Assembly: GCA_030428695.1 (NCBI GenBank)
Contig: JAUIEM010000428.1
Coordinates: 1 to 8,046, forward strand
Length of the DNA stretch: 8,046 nt
From: a bacterium
Lineage (GTDB): Bacteria > Planctomycetota > J058 > JAJDCP01
Reading direction: 5' to 3'
A program made the position numbers and the translations under genes. A model generated the notes under the pieces. That model saw only the letters and a list, made by a program, of their open reading frames with translations, was not told the DNA's origin and ran no database searches. Shown one piece after another: positions 1 to 6,646 of the stretch. Positions within the stretch are counted from its first letter, which is position 1. Every line of letters starts with the position of its first letter.

Positions 1-1
1 G

Positions 2-181
2 GTGCCCCTGCCCGGCGCCGAGCTCGACGCCGGCGCCCTGCAGGCCGCGATGCGCGCGGCGATCCGGGCGCGGCTCAATCCGCTCTTCAAGCTGCGCGAG
101 GTCGTCGTCCGCGAGAGCCTGCCCCGCACCGCCTCGAACAAGGTGATGCGCCGGGTGTTGCGGAGCGAGTACGGGACCTGA
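2..181 (+). CDS. AMP-forming acyl-CoA synthetase, C-terminal end (partial)
   Basis: Only the last 59 residues are present; the gene enters from the left edge in the frame starting at base 2 and stops with TGA at 179-181. The stretch LPRTASNKVMRRVLR matches the A10 core motif at the end of ANL-superfamily adenylating enzymes. Visible residue 47 (AAG at 140-142) sits where the family has the lysine that contacts acyl-phosphate and AMP during adenylation. The preceding LNPLFKLREVVV is the usual lead-in within the mobile C-terminal subdomain. Such enzymes use ATP to activate a carboxylic acid to an acyl-AMP and then transfer it to CoA in the cytosol. The substrate pocket lies in the missing N-terminal part, so the acid cannot be named. 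An acyl-ACP or peptide-synthetase-type adenylating enzyme is a less likely alternative. The stop codon overlaps the start of the next gene by one base. Confidence 0.85.
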   Translation: MPLPGAELDAGALQAAMRAAIRARLNPLFKLREVVVRESLPRTASNKVMRRVLRSEYGT

Positions 182-921
182 TGGACCCGCATCCGCTGCG
201 CGTGTTGTTCAGCCAGGCCTCGTGGCTGCGCTTCCGCCTGACCTTCAGCTTCCTCGCTCAGCTGATCCCGCGCGTGTCCGCGACCGAGACCTGCGCGATG
301 CTCGCGGTCGTCCTGCTCGGCTTCGGCCGGCTCCTGTTCGGCCCCTACGGCCTGCTGCCCGGCCTCGGTCTCCTGCTCGGGTTGCTCCTCTTGCAGCTCG
401 CGCGGCCGGTCCTGTGGCTGTGGCCGGCGCCCTGGTTCCGCGACGGCCCGCGCACGGGCACCTCCCTCGGCGGCTACTTCGCGGTGCGCGCCTTCGGCGA
501 CTTCGAGGCGGAGGGACCGGTCGCCGGCCGCTTCCCCTTCGCCTGGTCCGAAGGCCTGGTCTACGTCTCCGAGACCTGCACCGTGTTCGAGATCGACGCC
601 GTCAGCTGGCCCCGGCGCGGGCGCTGGGACTCCTTCCGCTGGCCGGTCTACCTCTTGATCTGGCCCCTGCTGGTGTGGCTGATGCACGGCGACGAGCAGG
701 GCGGCGCCTGGGTGCGCAAGCTGCGGGTGACGGTCGACAACGGCATGGTGCGCTTCGGGACCGCGACCCTGCTGTGGCGGCGGGTGCCCGCGCTGAAGAT
801 CTCCGGGCCGGACTACGAGCTGACCGTCGCGATCAGCCACGTCCCGGATTTCGGCCCGCCGCCGGACGTCCTCGAGCGCGCGACGCGGGAGGAGGCCGAA
901 AATTTTGGGGGCAGTTCTTGA
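181..921 (+). CDS. Hypothetical membrane protein with three predicted helices
   Basis: I do not recognise this 246-residue protein. Hydrophobic segments are visible at about residues 36-53, 57-82 (a leucine-rich run) and 154-168, so it is probably an inner-membrane protein. Between helices 2 and 3 lies a domain of about 70 residues, roughly 83-153, and the last 75 residues form a soluble tail containing LRVTVDNGMVRFG, which looks like beta strands. No catalytic motif stands out. The ATG at 181 shares its A with the TGA of the acyl-CoA synthetase. No Shine-Dalgarno sequence lies at a usable distance; the nearest GGAG, at 162-165, is too far away. Re-initiation by ribosomes finishing the upstream gene is therefore the likely mode of translation. 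The stop, TGA at 919-921, falls inside the -35 region of the tRNA promoter. A lipid-related role is only a guess from the neighbour. A longer ORF in another frame, 222-983, is an arginine-rich shadow. Confidence 0.75.
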   Translation: MDPHPLRVLFSQASWLRFRLTFSFLAQLIPRVSATETCAMLAVVLLGFGRLLFGPYGLLPGLGLLLGLLLLQLARPVLWLWPAPWFRDGPRTGTSLGGYFAVRAFGDFEAEGPVAGRFPFAWSEGLVYVSETCTVFEIDAVSWPRRGRWDSFRWPVYLLIWPLLVWLMHGDEQGGAWVRKLRVTVDNGMVRFGTATLLWRRVPALKISGPDYELTVAISHVPDFGPPPDVLERATREEAENFGGSS

Positions 922-945
922 AGGGTCGTCGTGATCTGCTACACT
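918..945 (+). promoter_or_regulatory. Candidate sigma70-type promoter for tRNA-Asn
   Basis: TTGAAG at 918-923 (4 of 6 to TTGACA) is followed by a 16-base spacer and TACACT at 940-945 (4 of 6 to TATAAT). A TG one base upstream of the hexamer gives an extended -10, TGCTACACT. Transcription would start near 951-953, only a few bases before the tRNA 5' end at 958. The -35 element overlaps the stop codon of the preceding gene. The assignment rests on consensus matching alone. Confidence 0.55.
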
Positions 946-957
946 TCGGGCCGCCAT

Positions 958-1029
958 TCCTCGGTAACTCAATGGTAGAGTGAGCGGCTGTTAACCGCTA
1001 AGTTGTAGGTTCGAGTCCTACCCGGGGAG
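958..1029 (+). tRNA. tRNA-Asn (anticodon GUU)
   Basis: A complete 72-base cloverleaf folds here. The acceptor stem pairs TCCTCGG (958-964) with CCGGGGA (1022-1028), with one G-U wobble. The D arm is ACTC / GAGT with loop AATGGTA. The anticodon arm is AGCGG / CCGCT with loop CTGTTAA, giving anticodon GTT. A 5-base variable loop AAGTT follows, then the T arm GTAGG / CCTAC with loop TTCGAGT. The discriminator base is G at 1029, usual for bacterial tRNA-Asn. The following bases are CTTCCA, so the 3' CCA is not encoded directly and must be added by a nucleotidyltransferase. The sequence resembles cyanobacterial and plastid tRNA-Asn as well as other bacterial ones. It reads AAC and AAU codons. Confidence 0.97.
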
Positions 1030-1265
1030 CTTCCACCGTACGCAACCCTGCAGCCTGCTGGACCACCTCCAGCAGGCTGTTGGCTTGTAGGCGTCCGCCG
1101 GTACATCGATGGCGGGGGCGCTTCTTGCCGGGTACGGGGGGCGCCGTCTCGAAGTCGAGTTCGAGGCGATCGACGACCTCGTGCAAGAGGGCTCGCTCAT
1201 TCCTCGCCTACTCCCCCCTAGAGCGAGGGTGAGGGCGCGGCCGACGTGACACCGGTAGCCGGGCT
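1030..1265. other. Intergenic region between tRNA-Asn and the phosphatase gene
   Basis: Apart from the hairpin at 1051-1079, I see no supported gene here. The only small ORF, 998-1186 on the minus strand, runs through the hairpin and ends in antisense tRNA sequence. A weak 6-bp inverted repeat, CCTCGC (1202-1207) with GCGAGG (1223-1228), lies about 40 bases after the phosphatase stop on the minus strand. It could help end that transcript but has no T-tract. Confidence 0.5.
1051..1079 (+). terminator. Perfect 11-bp hairpin downstream of tRNA-Asn, probable terminator
   Basis: CAGCCTGCTGG (1051-1061) and CCAGCAGGCTG (1069-1079) are exact reverse complements around a 7-base loop, ACCACCT. The hairpin begins 21 bases after the tRNA. 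On the plus strand it is followed by TTGGCTTGT, which is only modestly T-rich, so it is an imperfect intrinsic terminator. It is the obvious candidate 3' boundary for the tRNA transcript. On the minus strand no T-tract follows, and it lies about 190 bases beyond the stop of the phosphatase gene. Confidence 0.6.
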
Positions 1266-4094
1266 TCAGCGCGCGACCTCGTCGAGCAGGGAGGGCGCGC
1301 CCCAGCCGTCCTCCCCCGGCACGACGGCCTGACCGGTCAGCCAGGAGTACATTGTCGGCGCGAGGCTGCCGATGGTCGCCGGGCGCACCGCGGCCGGGCG
1401 GGTGGGCGTTCCCCAGAAGCCGAGGAAGGCGTCCTTCTCGTCGAAGCTCTCGCCCGCGTGGCGTCCGGGAACGGTCGAGTTGAAGCCGAGGCCGGGCAGC
1501 GGGAAGAGGTTGATCGTCCCCGCCCGGTCGAGGTCGTACAGGCGCGCGAGCTGCACGACCGCGTCGGGCCGCGAGGTGGGAGCGCACAGCCGGCGCCAGT
1601 CGGCCTCCTCGGCCCAGGTCGAGGGGTCGTCCGCCCGCGCCAGCTCGAAGCAGCGCGCGAACAGCTCCGCGCGGTCGTCCTCCGGCGCGGGGCGGAAGGG
1701 CGCGGGAGCGAAGCCGAGCAGGGCCTCGGCGTCCCCGGCGACGAAGATGCGCGTCCCGCGCCGCTCGATGGTCGCGCTGCAGAGCGCGCCGTCCCGGGTG
1801 CCGAGCAGCAGCAGCGAGGCGCGCTCGGGACTGCAGGGCGCGGTCCGCACGGCCAGGTACTCCAGGCTGCCGGCGAGCCGGGTCGTCAGCTCTTCGAGCA
1901 GGTCGATGGGCGGACCGCCGGAGATAGGCGTCCAGGCCCGCAGGTCCTCCGCCAGGGGCTGCTCCGCCCAGCCTTCCCCCTGGTCCTTGAACAGGTCGAG
2001 CATGTAGTTCCCGCCCGCCGTCGAGGCGACGACGACGTCGACGCCGTGGACGCTCGGGGGCTGCAGGGGGTGGTTGAGCTTCGGCCCCTCGCCCTCGTCC
2101 GAGGAGATCTTGCGGACGACGATCGGCGCGCCGCGCTCGCGTTCGATGGCGGCGAGCACGACGTCCTCGGGGTTGACGGTCGCGTGCACAGGGGCCAGCC
2201 CGTGATCGCCCGCCATGCCGAACAGCGTCCGGTCGAAGACCCCGGCCGCGCGGTAGGCGTCCTCGACCCGCGCCAGCCAGTAGTCCAGCCGCGCCAGCTC
2301 GCCGGTCGGGCCGACGATCTCGTCGCTGAAGGGCCCGTACAGGTGGGCGAAGTGATCGGGCCAGGGGTTGTAGAGCAGGGCGAAGTCGGGCAGCCCCTCG
2401 TCCTCGCGGTGCGCGAGGTCGTCGAGCAGCTGGGCGATGCGCCGCCCGACCCCGTGCTGGCCGAGCAGGTCGAGGCTGCCGAGCTCCTTGGCCTCGGGCA
2501 GCAGCCCCCGCAGCTCGGCGCGGAGGCTGCGCAGCTCTCCCTCGGTGCGGGCCCGGCGCTCGATGTCGGCGAGGACGATGCGCTCGCCGAAGTCGCGCAG
2601 GAAGTCGCCGACGATCAGGTTGAGGATCGGGTGGTAACTGACCTGGGCGTCCCAATCGTAGTAGGAGAAGTAGCTGATCGTGCGGAAGCTCCGCAGGCGC
2701 GAGAACTGCGTCCTCAGCCCGCGCTCTTCGGTCAGGGCGTCGAGCAGGAAGGCGTCGTTGCCGTAGAAGTAGTACGCCCGGTCGGTCGGGCGGTCGACGA
2801 AGTGGAAGTTCGGGATGCCGGTGCCGCGGGGACCGCCGACCGACGCCCCGGTGAAGCACAGCGGCAGGTTCCGCACCGAGATGGTCGGCGTCGAGGCGAC
2901 CGGATGGCGGACCACCGCGCCCTCGGCGCAGATCCTCCGGAAGGTCGGCAGGTAGTCGACCGGCCGCGCCCCGCCTTGCACCAGGTGGCTGAGGAAGGCG
3001 ACCGGCCCGTGGCCCTCGAGCCGGCGCGCTCCGTCCGGCACCGGCGTGGCCGGGGCCAGGGAGCGGTCGAGGGCGTCGCGCAGGAAGCCCGGCGCCCCGT
3101 CGCGGACCGCCAGCCCCCGCATCAGCTCGCCCTGCAGGCCGTCGACGACGACCTGCACCGCGTAGCGGCGGTCTTCCTCGGCGCTGCGCAGGTAGCCGAG
3201 CAGGGGCCCATCGCCCGCGCTCTTCAGCTCTTCCTCCAGCCGCGCCTCGAGCCACACCCGCAGGTCGGCCCGGCGGCGCAGGCGCAGGGCGAAGGCGCGG
3301 GCGTTCTGGAGCACGAAGCGGCGCAGGAAGTCGATCACCGAGATCGTCACCGCCTCGGAGCGCTCCTTGTTCTCCGCGAGCTCTTCGACCGTGCTCCGCA
3401 CCTCGCCCGGCTCGAGCCGACCGGCGACCTCGCGCAGCAGCTCGACCACCAGGGGCCGGGTGCGGTCGATCAGCGGCTGGTCGGCGCTGCTGAGGTGCGT
3501 GTATCGCGCCGGCAGCAGGTCGCCGGTCCAGAACTCCTCCTGGACGAAGATCGCGTCGTAGCAGCCGAGCGCGAGCACGATCAGGCGTTCGCTGTCCGAC
3601 GGCCCGTCCGCGGCTTCCGCATCCCCCTCTTCCTCCTCCTCCCACGCAAACAACCCGTGCTCGCTGCCCGGCACCTCGCGCAGCGCCGGCTGGGCGCGGA
3701 TGTGGGCGGCGAAGCCCGCGCGGCCCTCGTCGTCGTACTGGTGCGACAGGGCCTCGTAGAAGGCGAGCAGGCCGAGAGCGGTGTGGGGGTTCTCGAGGTG
3801 GCTCTGCAGGCGCGCGGCGAGGTCGGGCTCGAGGGGAAGCGCGGCGAGCTGCGCCCCGACCTCGCGCTGCACGACCTCGACCTTGACCAGCTCCCAGGGC
3901 GCCTCGAGCGCTCCTTCGACATCGCGGTAGATGTCCACCAGCAGCGCGTGGGCGCTGCGGGCGAAGTCGTGCGGGAGGGTGAGCGTCGGCTTCCCCCCGC
4001 GCACGAAGCGCAGTCCGATCAGGACGGCGACGCCGATGACACCGCCGATCAGCATCGAGCGCACCGGGAAAGGACGGGAGGGGGCGAGCGACAT
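1266..4094 (-). CDS. Membrane-anchored alkaline phosphatase / type I phosphodiesterase superfamily protein
   Basis: This 942-residue protein has a hydrophobic anchor at about residues 14-31, so the catalytic part is probably outside the cytoplasmic membrane. The metal-site pattern of the superfamily can be traced. VVVDGLQ carries Asp318. TPTISVRN carries the likely nucleophile, Thr404 or Ser406; Ser406 aligns best with the threonine of nucleotide pyrophosphatases. NPWPDHFAHLYGP carries Asp580 and His584, AGDHGLAP carries Asp630 and His631, and GRHAGESF carries His879. The family hydrolyses phosphate mono- or diesters, and some members transfer phospho-groups; the substrate here is unknown. 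Residues about 35-310 match nothing I recognise; they look helical and include an acidic run near 152-156. The core is also longer than usual, with a stretch of about 240 residues between Asp630 and His879. The start at 4094 is chosen because it precedes the anchor directly; Met14 (4055) is an alternative. Neither has a clear ribosome binding site. The gene is divergent from the peptidase gene, 129 bases away. Confidence 0.88.
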   Translation of the reverse strand: MSLAPSRPFPVRSMLIGGVIGVAVLIGLRFVRGGKPTLTLPHDFARSAHALLVDIYRDVEGALEAPWELVKVEVVQREVGAQLAALPLEPDLAARLQSHLENPHTALGLLAFYEALSHQYDDEGRAGFAAHIRAQPALREVPGSEHGLFAWEEEEEGDAEAADGPSDSERLIVLALGCYDAIFVQEEFWTGDLLPARYTHLSSADQPLIDRTRPLVVELLREVAGRLEPGEVRSTVEELAENKERSEAVTISVIDFLRRFVLQNARAFALRLRRRADLRVWLEARLEEELKSAGDGPLLGYLRSAEEDRRYAVQVVVDGLQGELMRGLAVRDGAPGFLRDALDRSLAPATPVPDGARRLEGHGPVAFLSHLVQGGARPVDYLPTFRRICAEGAVVRHPVASTPTISVRNLPLCFTGASVGGPRGTGIPNFHFVDRPTDRAYYFYGNDAFLLDALTEERGLRTQFSRLRSFRTISYFSYYDWDAQVSYHPILNLIVGDFLRDFGERIVLADIERRARTEGELRSLRAELRGLLPEAKELGSLDLLGQHGVGRRIAQLLDDLAHREDEGLPDFALLYNPWPDHFAHLYGPFSDEIVGPTGELARLDYWLARVEDAYRAAGVFDRTLFGMAGDHGLAPVHATVNPEDVVLAAIERERGAPIVVRKISSDEGEGPKLNHPLQPPSVHGVDVVVASTAGGNYMLDLFKDQGEGWAEQPLAEDLRAWTPISGGPPIDLLEELTTRLAGSLEYLAVRTAPCSPERASLLLLGTRDGALCSATIERRGTRIFVAGDAEALLGFAPAPFRPAPEDDRAELFARCFELARADDPSTWAEEADWRRLCAPTSRPDAVVQLARLYDLDRAGTINLFPLPGLGFNSTVPGRHAGESFDEKDAFLGFWGTPTRPAAVRPATIGSLAPTMYSWLTGQAVVPGEDGWGAPSLLDEVAR

Positions 4095-4100
4095 ACCGGC

Positions 4101-4130
4101 GTTGTACCCGCTCACGGCCCGGGCCGGCAA
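4101..4130 (-). promoter_or_regulatory. Candidate promoter of the phosphatase gene, possibly leaderless
   Basis: Read on the minus strand, TTGCCG (4130-4125) is followed by an 18-base spacer and TACAAC (4106-4101); each hexamer matches consensus at 4 of 6 positions. The -10 ends only six bases before the ATG at 4094, so transcription would begin at or next to the start codon. That fits the absence of a Shine-Dalgarno sequence. The motifs are weak. Confidence 0.3.
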
Positions 4131-4209
4131 GCACAATCGCGCGCCGCCCCGCCGCTGCGGGAGGCTCGACTGGCCTCGTGTTTGCTGCGTTCTCCGTGGG
4201 ACGCAGACG

Positions 4210-4216
4210 AAGGAGG
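4210..4216 (+). promoter_or_regulatory. Strong Shine-Dalgarno site of the metallopeptidase gene
   Basis: AAGGAGG lies seven bases before the ATG at 4224. It is nearly the full anti-16S complement and fixes this start over the in-frame codons further upstream. A small inverted repeat, CTGCGT (4185-4190) with ACGCAG (4201-4206), ends just before it. Confidence 0.85.
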
Positions 4217-4223
4217 CATCCCC

Positions 4224-4934
4224 ATGTTCTTCGATCCCCTCTACTGGGTCGTCCTCGCGGTCGGCGGACTGCTGAGCCTGTGGGCCTCGATGAAGACCCG
4301 CGCGGCCTTCGCGAAGTACAGCCAGATCCGGTCCGGCTCCGGCATGACGGGTGCCGATGTGGCAGCGGCGATCCTCGACGACCACGGCATCCGCGACGTG
4401 ACGATCGAGCCGGTCCGCGGCACCCTGTCCGACCACTACGACCCGCGCTCGAAGACGCTGCGCCTCAGCGAGCCGGTCTACGCGAGCCGCAGCCTGGCGG
4501 CCCTCGGCGTCGCCGCCCACGAGGTCGGCCACGCGATCCAGCACGCGAAGGGCTACCCGATGCTGCGCTTCCGCTCGTTCTGGGTGCCGTTCGCCAAGGT
4601 CGGCGGCAATATCTCCCTGGTCGTGATCATCCTCGCGGCCCTGATGGGGGGCATGGCGACGGCGGTGGGCGGCGTGCTCGCCTGGGTCGGCATCGGCCTG
4701 TTCGCGACCACCACCGTGTTCACCCTCGTCACCCTGCCGGTCGAGTTCGACGCGAGCAAGCGCGCGCTCGAGACCCTCGAGGCCGGCGGCTACGCCAGCC
4801 CCCAGGAGATCGCCGGCGCGCGCAAGGTGCTCGACGCCGCGGCGCTGACCTACGTCGCCGCCTTCCTCGCCTCGCTGCTGACTTTGCTGTACTGGGCGCT
4901 GCGCCTCGGGCTGCTCGGCGGCCGGCGGGACTAG
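4224..4934 (+). CDS. YugP-like membrane zinc metallopeptidase
   Basis: This 236-residue protein matches the putative neutral zinc metallopeptidase family of Bacillus YugP (Pfam Zn_peptidase_2) in length and layout. A first membrane helix spans about residues 4-22. A cytosolic or periplasmic segment follows, carrying AAHEVGHAIQ with zinc ligands His99 and His103 and catalytic Glu100. Two hydrophobic stretches lie at about 127-171 and a last helix at about 208-231. LPVEFDASKRAL contains Glu174, the probable third zinc ligand in the conserved E-F-D-A-S-[KR] motif, so the active site looks intact. The family is presumed to cleave membrane or envelope proteins; a physiological substrate is not known to me. 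The start is fixed by the AAGGAGG site. The gene is divergent from the phosphatase gene and is followed 100 bases later by the CAP-domain gene on the same strand, which seems to have its own promoter. Confidence 0.93.
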   Translation: MFFDPLYWVVLAVGGLLSLWASMKTRAAFAKYSQIRSGSGMTGADVAAAILDDHGIRDVTIEPVRGTLSDHYDPRSKTLRLSEPVYASRSLAALGVAAHEVGHAIQHAKGYPMLRFRSFWVPFAKVGGNISLVVIILAALMGGMATAVGGVLAWVGIGLFATTTVFTLVTLPVEFDASKRALETLEAGGYASPQEIAGARKVLDAAALTYVAAFLASLLTLLYWALRLGLLGGRRD

Positions 4935-4940
4935 TCCCGC
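4925..4940. repeat. 16-bp perfect palindrome over the peptidase stop codon
   Basis: GCGGGACTAGTCCCGC reads identically on both strands and contains the TAG stop (4932-4934). As RNA it could form a 6-bp GC-rich stem with a CTAG tetraloop, but no T-tract follows. It may act as a weak terminator, an mRNA 3'-end stabiliser or a protein-binding site, or it may be chance. Confidence 0.5.
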
Positions 4941-4969
4941 ATAAGGCGTCGCTCTCCTCTGACAGTTCG

Positions 4970-5000
4970 ATGACATCGCGCAGACGGTTGAGGCGATAAT
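4970..5000 (+). promoter_or_regulatory. Candidate promoter of the CAP-domain gene
   Basis: ATGACA at 4970-4975 (5 of 6 to TTGACA) and GATAAT at 4995-5000 (5 of 6 to TATAAT) are separated by 19 bases, slightly longer than ideal. Transcription would start near 5007 and give a leader of about 28 bases. A modest GAGG ribosome binding site (5023-5026) lies eight bases before the ATG. The local AT content stands out against the GC-rich surroundings. Confidence 0.5.
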
Positions 5001-5034
5001 CAGCCTGGAAACATGCGATGTCGAGGTCGAACAC

Positions 5035-6573
5035 ATGAACTTCCTGCGCACCTGTCTGCTGCTCCTTCTGAGCGTGAGCTGGGCACTCGCGACCGACGTG
5101 GTCCATCTCGCCAACGGCACCAAGATCGAAGGCACGATCGTCGAGCAGACCGACGACGAGATCATCATCGAGACCGACCGGGGCGAGCGCGTGATCTCCT
5201 GGGCGGACGTGATCCACGTCGAGCAGCGCGGCTCGGTCGCGGACGAGTTCCAGGCTTCCTTCGACGGCCTGCGCAAGTGGGACATCGACGGCACCCTCGA
5301 GCTCGCGACCTGGTGTGAGGAGCGCGACTACCTCGAAGGCGCGCACAAGTGCTACGAGCGGGTGATCAAGCTCGATCCGGAGAACCGCAAGGCCCGGCGC
5401 GAGCTCGGCTACCGCAAGTACGACGGCGCCTGGCTGACCGACCACGAGTACAAGCTCGCGATCGGCTGGGTCGAGGTCGACGGCGAGCTGGTCTCGCCGG
5501 ACGTGGCCGAGAAGCTGCGCCGCGGGCTGGTCTTCGTCGACGGCGAGTGGGTCGAGAAAGAGACCCAGCGCCGGCCGCGCCGCGACCGCGAGGTCGAGCT
5601 GGTGCTGCCCGAGGACGCCAAGGCGCTCCTGCACATCGTCGAGCACAACAAGAACCGCCAGAAGTTCGAGGGCGCCTGCGAGGCCCTGGTCGCGATGGGC
5701 GGCGACTCGTTCACCGCCCTCGTCGACGTGCTCTACGAGCGGGTCGAGGACGCCCAGAAAGACTACCGCTCCGCCGCGACCAGCCGGCTCTCCGACGGCC
5801 GCCAGTTCCTCGCCCAGGAGCTCGTCGCCGCCCGCAAGGAAGCCCTGCGGATCATCTTCGACACCAGCATCTACCCCGACGAGAACCACGGTGCGGTCGG
5901 CCAGCCGGTCGTCGACGAGGCGGTCGGCAAGGTCCAGGCGATCTGGGACAACCCCTTCGCGGTGCTGCTCGCCGAGAACAGCAAGCTGCAGGAAGCCCGC
6001 GCCGCGCTCGCCGCCGCCCACGCCGACCTGATCCGCTATGCGAACGAGGGGCCGAGCCTCGAAGAGCTCGAGGCCGAGGTCGCCACCGCGATCAACGAGA
6101 AGGTCAACCTGAAGGGCGCGCCGATCAACGCCCAGGACAAGGCGATCTTCGACCACAGCCAGCGGGTGCTCGCGTACAACGCCCAGGTCGACACCAGCGT
6201 CGACGAGCAGGAGCGCGCGTGCATCGACGAGACCAACGCCTACCGGATCATGATGGGCCTGCGCGCCCTGCACATCGACGAGCGCCTGGTGCAGGCCGCG
6301 CGCAAGCACAGCGTCGACATGCGCAGCAGCGGCTTCTTCGACCACCACTCGCCGAACACCGGCTCCCCGGCCGACCGCTGCCGGCGCGAAGGCGCGAGCT
6401 ACAGCGGCGAGAACATCGCGATGGGCTCCGGCACCGGCCGCGGCGCCTTCCTGCAGTGGTACAACAGCTCCGGCCACCACCGGAACATCCTGACCCGCGG
6501 GCACCTGACGATCGGCATCGGCCGCGACCACACGCACTGGACCCAGAACTTCGGGATGGACAGCGTGAACTGA
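5035..6573 (+). CDS. Secreted multidomain protein with C-terminal CAP (SCP/PR1-like) domain
   Basis: This 512-residue protein begins with a clean signal peptide (residues 1-19, hydrophobic core followed by ALA|TD) and no lipobox cysteine, so it should be released outside the cytoplasmic membrane. Residues about 20-65 form a small beta-rich module (LANGTKIEGTIVEQTDDEII). Residues about 85-125 look like a TPR pair (CYERVIKLDPENRKARRELG). A strand pattern then repeats: DGAWLT (130-135), DGELVS (149-154) and DGEWVE (169-174). Residues about 195-390 are mostly helical and unassigned. The CAP domain covers about 393-512, with the cavity residues His437 (FFDHHSP), Glu459 (SGENIA) and His481 (SGHHRNIL). 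Bacterial CAP proteins are mostly of unknown function; wall, lipid or peptide binding and proteolysis have been proposed for relatives. The TPR and G-x-W style recalls Planctomycetota. The start is supported by the signal peptide and the GAGG site. Confidence 0.9.
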   Translation: MNFLRTCLLLLLSVSWALATDVVHLANGTKIEGTIVEQTDDEIIIETDRGERVISWADVIHVEQRGSVADEFQASFDGLRKWDIDGTLELATWCEERDYLEGAHKCYERVIKLDPENRKARRELGYRKYDGAWLTDHEYKLAIGWVEVDGELVSPDVAEKLRRGLVFVDGEWVEKETQRRPRRDREVELVLPEDAKALLHIVEHNKNRQKFEGACEALVAMGGDSFTALVDVLYERVEDAQKDYRSAATSRLSDGRQFLAQELVAARKEALRIIFDTSIYPDENHGAVGQPVVDEAVGKVQAIWDNPFAVLLAENSKLQEARAALAAAHADLIRYANEGPSLEELEAEVATAINEKVNLKGAPINAQDKAIFDHSQRVLAYNAQVDTSVDEQERACIDETNAYRIMMGLRALHIDERLVQAARKHSVDMRSSGFFDHHSPNTGSPADRCRREGASYSGENIAMGSGTGRGAFLQWYNSSGHHRNILTRGHLTIGIGRDHTHWTQNFGMDSVN

Positions 6574-6598
6574 GGCGCCGGCGGCTGCTTCGTGCGCA

Positions 6599-6621
6599 GA
6601 GGGCGGGGTTTTCCCGCCCTC
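6599..6621. terminator. Perfect 9-bp hairpin between convergent genes, probable bidirectional terminator
   Basis: GAGGGCGGG (6599-6607) and CCCGCCCTC (6613-6621) are exact reverse complements around the 5-base loop GTTTT. It lies 25 bases after the CAP-protein stop and 25 bases beyond the aminotransferase stop on the opposite strand. No T-tract follows in either direction, so it is not a canonical intrinsic terminator. Its position midway between converging stops still favours termination or 3'-end protection for both mRNAs. Confidence 0.65.
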
Positions 6622-6646
6622 GTCGCATCGGGCCGCTCCCGCCCCC

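Noticed and set aside
998..1186. 62-residue minus-strand ORF ending in RVGLEPTT
   Set aside because: The tail is the reverse complement of tRNA-Asn, a well-known false-gene signature, and the middle is the terminator hairpin. No ribosome binding site or family resemblance supports it.
958..1265. Genomic island or attachment site at the tRNA 3' end
   Set aside because: No integrase gene and no second copy of the tRNA 3' end was seen in the window.
1458..4934. 1158-residue plus-strand ORF across the phosphatase and peptidase genes
   Set aside because: Its first part is antisense to the phosphatase gene and is low-complexity. Only the final 236 residues, from the ATG at 4224, are the real peptidase.
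4095..5294. In-frame upstream extension of the phosphatase on the minus strand
   Set aside because: It is antisense to the peptidase and to the start of the CAP gene, and its composition is unlike a protein. It is open only because stop codons are rare in GC-rich DNA.
4729..6537. 602-residue minus-strand ORF opposite the CAP gene
   Set aside because: It is biased toward V, A, L, D and G, as in mirror frames of GC-rich genes. It has no domains, and the opposite strand carries a clear signal peptide and CAP motifs.
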